A stretch of DNA of 64,000 bases from Nostoc sp. C052 (GCF_013393905.1 NZ_CP040272.1:6767501-6831500); one strand, 5' to 3'; positions 25,790 to 34,777 are shown, counted from the first letter of the stretch. Numbers and translations are program-made. The notes: a model not told the origin generated them from the letters alone.

Positions 25790-26282
25790 GATGATGTTAA
25801 TGATTTCAGCAGGGTACGGTAAGCAATAATACGGTCTGCAAACACTTTAGCAAGGTGTCAGCTACTTACAGCTATTTTCAAGGTAAATAGACCACGCGGT
25901 AGGGGCACAGCATTGCTCATTGGTGTCAACTTAACGTGAAAGTTAGCCTAGAACTAGCTCTTAGATTAACTCGTTCCCAGTCTCCGACTGGGAATGCTCG
26001 TCGTTGAGGCTCCGCCTCTCGAACTCGCGGCAGAGCCGCTTTTGAGTTGCATTTCCAGCCGGAGGCTGGAAACGAGGTTTTAAAGGAGTTTCAGCTTAAG
26101 TTGACACTAATGAGTAATGCTATACCCCTACAACAGATGTGGTTCAAATACATGAAAACTGCTGTAATAGCCAAACATCTAATAATTAGGTGTACGTTAG
26201 CTTAGTATAAACCTGAGTAAGTAACAACCGTAAGTCTGCAATTAGCAATCGCTGCTCGATTAAAGAACGATACAACAGCCAA
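25790..26282. other. Intergenic region hosting a MITE
   Basis: 493 bases, about half of it the MITE at 25900-26130. The rest shows no gene; it includes the promoter of the response regulator. Confidence 0.6.
25900..26130. mobile_element. MITE-like element, 42-bp terminal inverted repeats
   Basis: Ends 25900-25941 and 26089-26130 are inverted copies with 36 of 42 bases matching; both outer ends are 'TAGGGG', which fits insertion at a TA dinucleotide. The inside (25967-26078) is a second repeat: 'cgttcccagtctccgactgg' pairs with 'ccagccggaggctggaaacg', with inner palindromes 'gaggctccgcctc' and 'cggcagagccg'. 231 bp, no coding capacity. Confidence 0.7.
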
Positions 26283-26570
26283 TTAGCAATAGGCTGTGAC
26301 ATCTTCACCGCATTCATCGGCAAGATAACAGAGCGCTTTAAAACGCAAACCAACCACTTCCTCGTACAGAGGATTTAATTTACACATCGGTGGAATATGC
26401 AATAGCTTCCGACCAAACAGCGTGATATCTCGCTCAAAAGGACACTGGGCAGGAATAGCTTTGCACAGAAAATGAGCTACTTGGGAGTGATGAATTTCTA
26501 TAGTTTCCAACCACTCGCGGACTGGGCGCAATAGATCATTGTGTAACCGGATTTGAATAAAGTTTGTCAT
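26283..26570 (-). CDS. Mo-dependent nitrogenase C-terminal family protein
   Basis: 95 residues (MTNFIQIRLHNDLLRPVREW...). The sequence, with conserved HSQVAHFLCKAIPAQCPFERDI and MCKLNPLYEEVVGLRFKALCYLAD, matches the small domain annotated as Mo-dependent nitrogenase C-terminus, found widely in filamentous cyanobacteria as a stand-alone protein. Cysteines at about 36, 43, 63, 81 and 87 could bind metal. The stand-alone form has no proven role. It is monocistronic here, on the minus strand. Confidence 0.8.
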   Translation of the reverse strand: MTNFIQIRLHNDLLRPVREWLETIEIHHSQVAHFLCKAIPAQCPFERDITLFGRKLLHIPPMCKLNPLYEEVVGLRFKALCYLADECGEDVTAYC

Positions 26571-26996
26571 AATTTTTCACCTTGATAATTTCCAACTAGA
26601 TTGAGTTTGTTATATTTGAACCTTTATGAACCTTTATAAATATATACGCTTAGGTTCTGTAGTTTTATGCACTAATTGTTCGTTCTTTGGTTATCTAAAG
26701 AGATGGCATAAGTTCGTCAGCATACTATTAACTACACATTCATCTGCTACAATTCCCGATAATTTATCAAGGCGAATATATCTTTTGTGCTGACGCAAAA
26801 AAATACTGGATGCAATCTTCGCTTCTCTAACGAGGCGCTACGCGAACGTGACGCTTTGCGAACACCCCCCGCTCGCAATCTCCACTTATGAGTACATTGA
26901 AGGTGGGGACTTCCGCAACACGTTAAACAAATTCTTGGAGGCGCAGCTAAACTCACCCTAAAAAAGCATCCAGCTTTAGGGAAGCTGCGAAAACTA
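26571..26996. repeat. Intergenic region with short interspersed repeats
   Basis: 426 bases. 26818-26875 carries 'cttctctaacgaggcgctacgcgaacg' type repeats. An open minus-strand frame through them (26747-26956) is a repeat artefact. Nothing else recognised. Confidence 0.6.
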
Positions 26997-27614
26997 ATGA
27001 CTAATGACTTTTTCAGTAATAAAAAGCTACTTTTTGACCGATGGGCACCAAGTTACGACTGGCTCTTTCCATCAGTGTTTTATCGAGCCGTTCACAAACG
27101 CTTACTAGAGTACATCGAATTACCAGAGCCAGCAAATGTACTTGATATCGGCTGTGGTACTGGCCGCTTACTTGAGCGCCTTGCTACTCAGTTTCCCGAC
27201 TTGCAAGCCACCGGATTGGATTTGTCTGCTAATATGTTGCGGGTAGCAAGACAGAGTAACCGCCACCGTCCACGTTTAATTTATATTGAGGGGAAAGCTG
27301 AGTCTCTTCCCTTTGCTGATAGTCAGTTTGATGCTGTTTTTAGTACTATCAGCTTCTTGCACTATTTGGAACCAAAACAGGTGCTTAGTGAGATAGCACG
27401 GGTACTTTCTCCTGGTGGACGCTTTTATTTAGTTGACATTACTTCTAAAAAAGAGACAGAACCTCAATTATTGCCAGTCTCTCCCCGTGGAATTAGACTC
27501 TACAGCCCTAATCAACGTCAACTTCTTGGCTCCTCCGCTGGGCTATTGTGTTTGAATCACCATTATTTACTAGGGCCTGTCTTGCTAACAATTTTTGCGA
27601 AACCTCCGATTTGA
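26997..27614 (+). CDS. Class I SAM-dependent methyltransferase
   Basis: 205 residues. After an N-terminal helix region (LLFDRWAPSYDWLFPSVFYR, typical of UbiE/Coq5-like and related small methyltransferases), motif I is VLDIGCGTGRLLE (about 48-60), motif II is in TGLDLSANMLRVAR, motif III in FDAVFSTISFLHYL, and motif post-III in RVLSPGGRFYLVD. The substrate is unknown. ATG at 26997; another in-frame ATG is a few codons away only. Confidence 0.85.
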   Translation: MTNDFFSNKKLLFDRWAPSYDWLFPSVFYRAVHKRLLEYIELPEPANVLDIGCGTGRLLERLATQFPDLQATGLDLSANMLRVARQSNRHRPRLIYIEGKAESLPFADSQFDAVFSTISFLHYLEPKQVLSEIARVLSPGGRFYLVDITSKKETEPQLLPVSPRGIRLYSPNQRQLLGSSAGLLCLNHHYLLGPVLLTIFAKPPI

Positions 27615-27641
27615 AAATGGGGAATGGGGAATAAGGGAGAG

Positions 27642-27758
27642 TAAGTAGGTCGGCGTAAATAATTATCGTTGGGATAAGGCAGGGAGCAGGGGAAGAAAGG
27701 GTTTGAGCCTTGTTTACTTTTATTCACACAATTTGGTTTTATTATGCCGACTTACTTA
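27642..27758. mobile_element. MITE-like inverted repeat element
   Basis: 17-base ends at 27642-27658 (taagtaggtcggcgtaa) and 27742-27758 (inverted, taagtaagtcggcataa) match at 15 positions. The 117-bp element has no coding frame. Outer ends are TAAG/CTTA, compatible with TA target duplication. Confidence 0.5.
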
Positions 27759-27856
27759 AAGGGTTGGAAACATCTTGTATCGAGCCTTATTCTGCGTATC
27801 TATCTTAAAATTACGAATTACGTAGCTTGCTTCTCGCCCTTGGCGAGTATTACGAA

Positions 27857-28354
27857 TTACGAATTAGCCTGACCTTGATACTTCATAAATACCACAGGAA
27901 CTCTGAGCAGCTTTTTAGCTAGTTGTGAGAATCTAAATTTTCCCTTGAGCGTAGATAATCCTCTTGTCTTGGGAAATTGTGGCAAGTCTTCAAAAGATAT
28001 TGGCACAAAGTCAAAGCGACTATAAAACTGCACTAGTCGTTGACCTAAACATTCTAGATAAAGTGGTCGCGTTGCTGTATTAATCAAATGCTGCGTTAAT
28101 AAAGTACCTAAACCGCGACCTCTCCAAGTTGATGCGACAACTAAACTACCAAGTTCTTGCGCCCCTGAAAAGTTACGTAGCTGTCCACAAGCTATAAGAT
28201 TTTCATTGCATTCAATTATCCAAAATTGTTGCCAATTTAATTGAGTTGGGTCGAGTCTTGCTGAGAATACCAGCAATCGAATTGACCACTGATCGGCAGA
28301 GGTTGCCTTACGAAGGACACATCCAGATGGTAACGACAGATTGCTCTGGTTCAT
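27857..28354 (-). CDS. GNAT-family N-acetyltransferase
   Basis: 165 residues. The acetyl-CoA-binding signature GSLVVASTWRGRGLGTLL (about 85-102, Q/RxxGxG/A loop RGRGLG) is clear, and FYSRFDFVPI carries the family's C-terminal Tyr/Phe strand. ATG at 28352-28354. It transfers an acetyl group to an unknown amine; the basic C-terminus (FRFSQLAKKLLRVPVVFMKY) is unusual but not diagnostic. Confidence 0.85.
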   Translation of the reverse strand: MNQSNLSLPSGCVLRKATSADQWSIRLLVFSARLDPTQLNWQQFWIIECNENLIACGQLRNFSGAQELGSLVVASTWRGRGLGTLLTQHLINTATRPLYLECLGQRLVQFYSRFDFVPISFEDLPQFPKTRGLSTLKGKFRFSQLAKKLLRVPVVFMKYQGQANS

Positions 28355-28795
28355 TAATTATACTTTGATAGTTGGGATCGCAATCATCACATCATATTAT
28401 TAACTTTATTTACTTAGAGTGTTCCAAACGATAAATGATCCAAAACCTGTCATTACGAATGAAGTAAAGCGGAATGAAGCAATCGCAAAGAGCTTGAGAT
28501 TGCAACTCTTGGAGACGCACTCGCGTTCGCTACACTCCGTTTCGATCGCAATGACAATTGGGCATTTTTTTACTTGGAGTACTTTTAGAGAATGTTGTAA
28601 AGGGGACTGGGGATTAGGGATTGGGGACTGGGTGTAAAATCAAAAAATTATGGTACTTGCTCTTACCACCACCAAATTTAAAAAACAATACTTACGATAG
28701 AGAAACGAATCAGGCATAACTAGATTTTGGATAGATACACTCACACTCCTAATTTTTTAAGATAGTCCTAACAATAAATAATCAGGAATGTAATC
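28355..28795. repeat. Intergenic region with hairpin repeat
   Basis: 441 bases. 28448-28556 is an inverted-repeat unit of the common 'tgtcattgcgaatgaagc' family with ends 'tgtcatt' and 'aatgaca'. A G-rich heptamer stretch follows at 28604-28632. No gene recognised. Confidence 0.6.
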
Positions 28796-28996
28796 ATGGC
28801 TGAACAACAAAAAGAAAAATCTAAGAATGAAGAAACTACGCCTACCGCTTCTGGTGGCTACCAAACCCCTATAGACGAAAGTACCCGCAAAACTGGCGAT
28901 GCGGAAAAGAGTGATGCTAAACCTACTGCTACTCCAGAAGCACCAGGAGAAGATTCTGTAGCAGGTAGTCCCAATCAAGGAACTGAGTCACGTTAA
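28796..28996 (+). CDS. Small, highly hydrophilic hypothetical protein
   Basis: 66 residues (MAEQQKEKSKNEETTPTASG...), with Pro, Thr, Glu, Lys and Ser dominating and no hydrophobic core, so probably disordered. The ATG is preceded by 'caggaatgtaatc', a usable ribosome-binding site, and a strong terminator follows at 29068. These are signs of a real gene. The role is unknown; similar small disordered proteins are often stress-induced in cyanobacteria, but that is not evidence here. Confidence 0.6.
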   Translation: MAEQQKEKSKNEETTPTASGGYQTPIDESTRKTGDAEKSDAKPTATPEAPGEDSVAGSPNQGTESR

Positions 28997-29067
28997 TTGA
29001 TTTGAATTTTCCCAAGTTTTAATCATCTCGTAGGGTCTTTTGTTGTAACCCGAATACGGTAAATCTT

Positions 29068-29114
29068 GAGTGGATATATGGTCTAACAGCCACAATTATC
29101 CACTCATTTTTTTG
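29068..29114 (+). terminator. Intrinsic terminator of the small hydrophilic protein gene
   Basis: Perfect 9-base stem tgagtggat/atccactca (29068-29076 and 29099-29107) followed by seven Ts (29108-29114). Confidence 0.8.
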
Positions 29115-29161
29115 TGGCACAAAACTCAGCAACGTCCGATTTTCTTTCTCCCTACACCCTC

Positions 29162-29282
29162 AATACTTTTCGGGTTTTGGGAGAAAGGGGAAGGGGTAAA
29201 GGTAAATTCAAACCCTTACCCTTCCCCTTTAACCTTTCCCCAGATCAAAAGAGAGATTGTTGGGTTTATCCGAAAAGTATTG
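29162..29282. mobile_element. Nested inverted-repeat (MITE-like) element
   Basis: Perfect 13-base ends caatacttttcgg (29162-29174) and its inverse (29270-29282). A second inner inverted repeat pairs 'aaaggggaaggggtaaaggt' with 'cccttacccttcccctttaac'. The flanks 'ctacaccct' and 'ctgcaccct' look like a 9-bp target duplication with one mismatch. 121 bp, non-coding. The rest of the 515-base gap (28997-29511) holds the terminator and the kinase promoter. Confidence 0.55.
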
Positions 29283-29511
29283 CCTGCACCCTGCCCCTGC
29301 CGTCAAAACGATAGGATATTTTTTATTTGGAAGTCCTTAACCGCAGGTATCGCAATCCGAAGCTTTGATGCATCTAGCAACATAAACATAGTTTTCAATA
29401 TATAACTATATCTACGTAATAATACTGTATTTTTTGATTAGAGGATCGTCATAAGCTTGCTATTAGAGCTAAAACTGATGTGATTATTAGCTACACTTTT
29501 GCGAGTATTCC

Positions 29512-31785
29512 ATGAACAAACTGTTAGAAAAATTGGTTCCAGGCGGTTTTAGCTTGGCATTACTGCTATTGTGTGGTGTCGGAACAGCTTCTTACTTAAG
29601 TATCCAAAGATTGACGGAAGAAAAGCGATGGGTATTTCATACTCATCAAGTGATAGAAGCCATAGATCATACGCATATCAGTCTCAGTAATGCTGAAGGC
29701 GCACGAAGTAGTTATATTCTCACGAAAAACACAGTTTACCGAGAAATTTATCAAGGCGAGAAGCAGAAGGTCTATGAGGTGCTTAAAGTCATCCGACAGC
29801 TAAGTAGTGATAATCTTAGCCAACAAAGGCGGCTTGATACACTGGAATCTCTGATTGCACAGAAATTTTCCTTGCTTGAGCAATCCATTGATTTGGTTGG
29901 GCAAGTAAGTTTAGATCAGTCAACTCAAATAGCGATCGCAGATCGGAGTATAGAGATTCGCGAACAACTTGACGCAATGCACAATGAAGAAAAAACTTTA
30001 TTGCAACGGCGGATAGCCACTACAGATGATCTTTTTCGCCAAGTATTAATTGTATTAGGTCTAGGGTATGTTTTAAGTTTCCTTTTGCTAATTGTGGTTT
30101 ATTTACTACTGCAAAAGCAAATTCGTCTTAACCAGGCTTTATCCCAAGAAGCCATTCGTCTGGAACAACAAGCTGCAAAAGCAAAACTGGCAGATATTTT
30201 AGAGACTATTACAGATGCCTTTGTTGCTCTTGATCGCAACTCATGCTGCACCTACATCAATCAGAGGGCAGGACAAATATTCAACTATCACCCCGCAGAC
30301 TTAATTGGTAAAAACATTTGGGAAGTATTCCCCAAAGCTGTGGAATATCAGTTTTATCATGTCTATTTCCAGGCTTTGGCAGAACAGCAAGTCATTCAGA
30401 TGCAGGAATTTTATCCACCGTTTGAGCGCTGGTTTGAATATTGCATTTACCCATCACCGGAAGGAGTATCAGTATTCTTTCAAGATATAACTCGCCAAAA
30501 ATTTGCAGAAATTGCCCTAGAAGAGAATGAAAGACGCTATCGTTCACTGGTAGTTGCGACTTCTCAAGCTGTCTGGATAGCTGATACGAAAGGGATGCCA
30601 AAAGACTTTTCGTCTTGGATAGCCTTGACTGGGCAAAGTGATGCTCAAGTCGAGGGGTGGGGATGGTTGAATGCAATTCATCCTGAAGATCGGGAGTTGT
30701 CAGAGTTGTTATGGACTCAGGCACTAAAAACCAAAAATCTTTATTTTAGTGAGCATCGCCTAAGGGTTGCAGATGGTAGCTATCGATTTTTTGCCGCGCG
30801 CGCAGTTCCCGTACTGGATGCCAATGACGAGATTCAAGAGTGGGTAGGTACTCACACCGATATTACAGAACAACAAATTGCCCTGCGCGATCGCAACCTT
30901 GCACAACTTGCACTACAAAAGGCTAATGAGGAATTAGAAATCAAAGTACAGGTACGGACGGCGGAATTACAAAAGCTAAATGAGGAACTAAAACGCTCTA
31001 ACCAAGAGTTAGAACAATTTGCTTATGTGGCTTCCCACGATTTACAAGAACCATTACGAGCCGTGACAGGCTATACCCAATTATTAGAAAATGAATATCA
31101 AGACCGTCTAGATGAATCTGCCCAAGAATATTTTGGTTATATTATCGACGGCGCAAAGCGGATGCAGCAGTTGATTCAAGACCTGCTAGTTTATTCTCGC
31201 GTGGGGACTCGCGGTCAAGAATTTGTCCTTGTTGACTGTAATACTGCACTCAATCTAGCTCTTAATAATTTACATGTGGCGATCGCTCAAAGCAAAGCCA
31301 TCATCACCCATGAACCTTTGCCAAAGTTGTACGCAGACAAAACCCAAATGGTGCAGTTATTCCAAAATCTGATCGGCAATGCTATCAAGTTTTGCCGACA
31401 GGAGCCACCTCAGATTCATATTGGCGCCATCCTTAGAAAAGCAGGGGAGGCAAGGGAGGCAAGGGAAGCAGGGGAGGCAGAAGAAAAACCTAACTCCTCA
31501 CTTCCTACTCCTCACTCCTCACTCAGCACTCAGCACTCAGCACTTAGCACTCAGCACTCAGAATGGCTCATCTGGGTACAAGATAATGGCATAGGTATTA
31601 AACCACAGTATCTTGAGCGGATTTTTGAGGTTTTCCGCCGTCTTCATACTCGTCGAGAATTTCCTGGTACAGGCATTGGTCTAGCTATCTGCAAAAAAAT
31701 TGTCGAGCGGCATGGTGGTCGCATCTGGGCTGAGTCGGAACCAGGCATAGGAACAGTATTCTATCTTACTCTCAACGCAAATTAA
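29512..31785 (+). CDS. CHASE3-PAS sensor histidine kinase
   Basis: 757 residues. Two membrane helices (about 13-32 and 180-207) flank an extracytoplasmic CHASE3-like domain. Two PAS/PAC regions follow (about 228-340 and 345-455, with YRSLVVATSQAVWI and HPEDRELSELLW), a short coiled coil (about 470-505), then HisKA with phospho-acceptor His509 (ASHDLQEPLRAV) and HATPase_c with NLIGNAIKF (N box), DNGIGI (G1) and GTGIGLAICKK (G2). Between the N and G1 boxes is a 40-odd residue insert of repeat origin. This HisKA type is common in cyanobacteria. The following gene is a CheY-like partner, 54 bases downstream. Confidence 0.92.
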   Translation: MNKLLEKLVPGGFSLALLLLCGVGTASYLSIQRLTEEKRWVFHTHQVIEAIDHTHISLSNAEGARSSYILTKNTVYREIYQGEKQKVYEVLKVIRQLSSDNLSQQRRLDTLESLIAQKFSLLEQSIDLVGQVSLDQSTQIAIADRSIEIREQLDAMHNEEKTLLQRRIATTDDLFRQVLIVLGLGYVLSFLLLIVVYLLLQKQIRLNQALSQEAIRLEQQAAKAKLADILETITDAFVALDRNSCCTYINQRAGQIFNYHPADLIGKNIWEVFPKAVEYQFYHVYFQALAEQQVIQMQEFYPPFERWFEYCIYPSPEGVSVFFQDITRQKFAEIALEENERRYRSLVVATSQAVWIADTKGMPKDFSSWIALTGQSDAQVEGWGWLNAIHPEDRELSELLWTQALKTKNLYFSEHRLRVADGSYRFFAARAVPVLDANDEIQEWVGTHTDITEQQIALRDRNLAQLALQKANEELEIKVQVRTAELQKLNEELKRSNQELEQFAYVASHDLQEPLRAVTGYTQLLENEYQDRLDESAQEYFGYIIDGAKRMQQLIQDLLVYSRVGTRGQEFVLVDCNTALNLALNNLHVAIAQSKAIITHEPLPKLYADKTQMVQLFQNLIGNAIKFCRQEPPQIHIGAILRKAGEAREAREAGEAEEKPNSSLPTPHSSLSTQHSALSTQHSEWLIWVQDNGIGIKPQYLERIFEVFRRLHTRREFPGTGIGLAICKKIVERHGGRIWAESEPGIGTVFYLTLNAN
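31437..31563. repeat. Intergenic-type repeat inside the histidine kinase gene
   Basis: A 'ggggaggcaagggaggcaag' type stretch followed by 'actcctcact' and five copies of 'actcagc/acttagc' heptamers. The same motifs occur between genes at 4728-4773 and 52673-52690. It encodes a Ser/Thr/Gln/His-rich insert (SLSTQHSALSTQHS) in the ATPase domain without breaking the frame. Confidence 0.85.
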
Positions 31786-31838
31786 GGTATCTTTAGTATA
31801 TATACTGTATATCCGCCTAATAGCTCTCTAATAACTGC

Positions 31839-32285
31839 ATGATTCATCGTCAAGCATTGCGACCTATTGAAGTTTTACTAGTTGAAGACTCTCCTAGTGA
31901 TGCAAACCTAACCATCAAAGGCTTTTCAAATGCTCAAATCGCCAACAACTTGCACTGGGTTGAAGATGGTGAAAGTGCTATGAATTACTTACGGGAGCAA
32001 GAAGAGTTTACTAATGTTCCCCGTCCAGATTTAATCTTACTCGATCTAAATCTTCCAGGAATGGATGGGCGTGAAGTGTTAACAGAAATCAAATCAGACC
32101 CAAATCTTAAGTCCATCCCTGTTGTCATCATCACTACCTCAACTGATGAGCAGGATATCTTACAATCCTATAACCTCAGTGCTAATTGCTATGTTACAAA
32201 ACCCATTGATATCTACCAGTTCATTCAAGTTGTGCAGCTGATTAAAGATTTCTGGCTGATAGCAGCAAGATTACCACAAAAGTAA
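31839..32285 (+). CDS. Rcp1-type single-domain response regulator
   Basis: 148-residue stand-alone receiver domain. Phospho-acceptor Asp69 (LILLDLNLPGMDG), acidic pair ED (16-17), Thr of IITTST (about 98-101) and Lys121 (CYVTKPI). The sequence type matches the Rcp1 regulators that work with cyanobacterial phytochrome-like kinases. It lies 53 bases behind the CHASE3-PAS kinase on the same strand, so it is the likely direct phosphate acceptor. Confidence 0.92.
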   Translation: MIHRQALRPIEVLLVEDSPSDANLTIKGFSNAQIANNLHWVEDGESAMNYLREQEEFTNVPRPDLILLDLNLPGMDGREVLTEIKSDPNLKSIPVVIITTSTDEQDILQSYNLSANCYVTKPIDIYQFIQVVQLIKDFWLIAARLPQK

Positions 32286-32779
32286 TTGGGTTGGAAATTT
32301 CAATTGTTACTTACCGAAGAAAAGCAGAGGGTAGGAGGCAGGAAGCAGGAGGAAGAAAATATATTTTTTGTCCTCAGCAATCAAGGGTTTAAAGCCCCTA
32401 AATTTATTTACGAAAAAAAGAAAAAATATGTATAACGAGTGGTGCAGTGAACCAGCGCGGTAGGTGGGAAACCCGCCGTAGGCGACTGGTGTTAGCGCAG
32501 CGTAAAGCCTTCTCTTCTCCCAAGGGGAGACGCTAGTGCGAACGAGAGGCAACACCTTCGGCATGGCTTCTCTACAAGACGCTACCGCGAACGCTTAGAG
32601 CGACGTTAAGAGCGTCACCTATTGGGCGCAAGAAATACTAAGTCTTTATTAAATCCCCTAAGTTTATTTATGGGGATTCCAACTGAGCCTCCTGCCTCCT
32701 TAAAACACGAGACAATTAAGTCCTATTTAACAAATAGGAAATCAGGTGATTATCTAACAAATTGATATAACCCTGTACT
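32286..32779. repeat. Intergenic region filled with short interspersed repeats
   Basis: 494 bases. 32440-32625 is a dense run of several repeat families ('ggtgggaaacccgccg', 'gttagcgcagcgtaaagcc', 'cttctctacaagacgctaccgcgaacgc'). Two direct copies of 'cccctaaatttattta' (at about 32395 and 32653, the second 'cccctaagtttattta') flank the run. No gene. Confidence 0.7.
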
Positions 32780-33958
32780 ATGGAAAAGCTCACAATTCAC
32801 ATTCTATTAGTAGAAGATAGTGCCAGTGATGCCCATCTGCTACGTCGGATATTTTTACATACAGATCAAGAAAAATGGCAGATGTTACATGTTGAACGGC
32901 TATCTGAGGCAATAGATGCTAGCAGAGAAAATTCCGCATCCACCCTTAATAATTCTCAGATAGTGAGTCGAAGACAACGCAGATTCGACCTAGTTTTGTT
33001 AGACCTCAGCCTCCCAGACTCTATTGGATTGGAAACGTTGAAAGAATATCGGGCAGCAGTACCCGATATTCCAGTAGTGGTGTTAACAGGTCTTGATGAT
33101 GAAGACTTAGCAATGCAAGCATTAGCAGAAGGCGCACAAGACTATCTCGTTAAAGATCAAATCACTATACAAAGGCTAGTACGTGCTATTCGCTATGCCA
33201 TTGAAAGGAGCGAAATTCTTAACCAACTACGGGAAAGTGAAGAACGCACCCGTCAAGCCCTAGCAAAGGAACAGGAACTCAACGAGTTAAAGTCCAACTT
33301 TGTCGCAATGGTTTCTCATGAGTTTCGCACCCCTATGACTACAATTCGGACGGCTGTAGATATCCTGGAATATAACAGTGATAAACTAACTGATGAACGG
33401 AGAACTAAATATTTTGATCGTATACAAAATGCTATAAACCAAATGCTTCATCTCTTAAATGAGATATTGTTTTTGAGTAAAACAGAAGCGGCAAAACTCG
33501 AATACAAACCTACACTTTTAAATTTAGAAAATTTTTGCAGCGAACTCACAGATATTCTTCAAATTAATGCAGGTAGTCAGCACAGTATTATCTTTACTTG
33601 TCAAGGAAAATCAACCCAAGCCCAAATGGATGAAGACCTACTAAATTGTATCTTAACCAATTTAATTTCTAATGCCATCAAATATTCCCCTCAACATAGC
33701 ACTATTTGGTTTGATTTAATTTGCCAAGATCGCCTCGCAACTTTCCAGGTAAAAGATCGGGGAATGGGCATTCCCCTCAAAGACCAAGCCCGTCTGTTTC
33801 AAACCTTCTATCGCGCCAGTAATGTGGGTGTAATTCAAGGAACAGGACTAGGACTCACTATAGTGAAAAAATGTGTGGAGCTACATGGTGGTCATATTCA
33901 ATTAGAAAGTGAGCAGGGTGTTGGCACAACGGTAATTGTGACTTTACCACTGGAATGA
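32780..33958 (+). CDS. Hybrid response regulator-histidine kinase
   Basis: 392 residues: receiver domain 1-140 with phospho-acceptor Asp75 (LVLLDLSLPD), coiled coil about 143-170, HisKA with His180 (MVSHEFRTPMTTIRTA) and HATPase_c with NLISNAIKYS, DRGMGI and GTGLGLTIVKK. A soluble protein with no membrane helix, so it takes its signal through the receiver, perhaps from the upstream kinase/Rcp1 pair on the same strand. This REC-HK order is frequent in cyanobacterial phosphorelays. Confidence 0.92.
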   Translation: MEKLTIHILLVEDSASDAHLLRRIFLHTDQEKWQMLHVERLSEAIDASRENSASTLNNSQIVSRRQRRFDLVLLDLSLPDSIGLETLKEYRAAVPDIPVVVLTGLDDEDLAMQALAEGAQDYLVKDQITIQRLVRAIRYAIERSEILNQLRESEERTRQALAKEQELNELKSNFVAMVSHEFRTPMTTIRTAVDILEYNSDKLTDERRTKYFDRIQNAINQMLHLLNEILFLSKTEAAKLEYKPTLLNLENFCSELTDILQINAGSQHSIIFTCQGKSTQAQMDEDLLNCILTNLISNAIKYSPQHSTIWFDLICQDRLATFQVKDRGMGIPLKDQARLFQTFYRASNVGVIQGTGLGLTIVKKCVELHGGHIQLESEQGVGTTVIVTLPLE

Positions 33959-34057
33959 TTGGGCATTGAAAAGAAGCAGAGGGGCAGGGTGTGGAGGGCG
34001 GAGGGGAAAATTCTTCCCCCTGCTCCCTACTCCCTTGCTTCTTCCCCATTCCCCACC

Positions 34058-34777
34058 CTATTTTCCTACTTGGGGATTTGGCGTTGGACAAGTTTTATTA
34101 GCAAAATCACACTGATAAATATAGGGTTCTTGCCAACTCAGAGGAATTTCTAATAAGTCTCGTGTGCCTGTCATGCCTTGTCCAATAAATAGTAATAAAG
34201 CAATGCAGTTTAAAATCGTATGAACTATACGCCAGCGATTGGATTTATCTTGATAAATATCTTGAACAATTGCTAATGAAAAAATCATCAGCAGTGCTGC
34301 GGTAATCCCAATATAATAATGTGACCAATACCACTCATTAGTGCGGCGATAGACTCCATCCTGACAGCCTAAAATGACTAAACCTGCACCAGTTAAAGTT
34401 GCAAAAACTCCCCGCCATACACGTTGCTTTGCCCGATAAAGAAATACTAAAGAGGCGATGGTGGCAGCAAACAGTAACAGGATAAAAACAACTTGAAAAG
34501 GTGTTTTATTCCACAATTGATTTGTGATAATATTTTTGCTAATAGGGTAGCTTAATCCGATTAAAGTTAATCCGACAACTGCACTTGTTAGCTTTTCACC
34601 TAACTGCTTATGTTCTCCACCCACCACCGGAGGAATTTTGCTCTTACTCCCAGCTAAAATTTGCAATCGGCGTTGCCGTGTCTGCCAAGCAAAATTCACT
34701 ACTGTACCGATGAGTGGAAACACGAATATAATTGCGATCGCTGGATGTACAAGACTAAGAAAATCTGTTATTTGCAT
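34058..34777 (-). CDS. DUF4079-type membrane protein
   Basis: 239 residues with about six hydrophobic segments (13-30, 68-88, 92-112, 118-138, 150-170, 183-203). The N-terminus SLVHPAIAIIFVFPLIGTVV with the HP motif, and the His in HTILNC and NEWYWSHYYIG, fit the cyanobacterial/plant DUF4079 family, possibly heme-binding, role unknown. The C-terminal tail (TRDLLEIPLSWQEPYIYQ) is polar. Stands alone, convergent with the kinase gene. Confidence 0.8.
   Translation of the reverse strand: MQITDFLSLVHPAIAIIFVFPLIGTVVNFAWQTRQRRLQILAGSKSKIPPVVGGEHKQLGEKLTSAVVGLTLIGLSYPISKNIITNQLWNKTPFQVVFILLLFAATIASLVFLYRAKQRVWRGVFATLTGAGLVILGCQDGVYRRTNEWYWSHYYIGITAALLMIFSLAIVQDIYQDKSNRWRIVHTILNCIALLLFIGQGMTGTRDLLEIPLSWQEPYIYQCDFANKTCPTPNPQVGK

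Noticed and set aside
26747..26956. 69-codon minus-strand frame.
   Set aside because: Repeat-derived, Arg/Ser-rich and without a start context.
28419..28637. 72-codon plus-strand frame in the gap before the small hydrophilic protein gene.
   Set aside because: It spans an inverted-repeat element and a G-rich heptamer run, and ends in GLGIGDW-type residues coded by the heptamers.
29070..29405. 111-codon plus-strand frame.
   Set aside because: Starts within a terminator and crosses the MITE-like element; composition is not protein-like.
32307..32564. 85-codon minus-strand frame between the signalling genes.
   Set aside because: It reads through repeat families (gaaacccgccg and cttctctacg units); such frames recur wherever these repeats occur.
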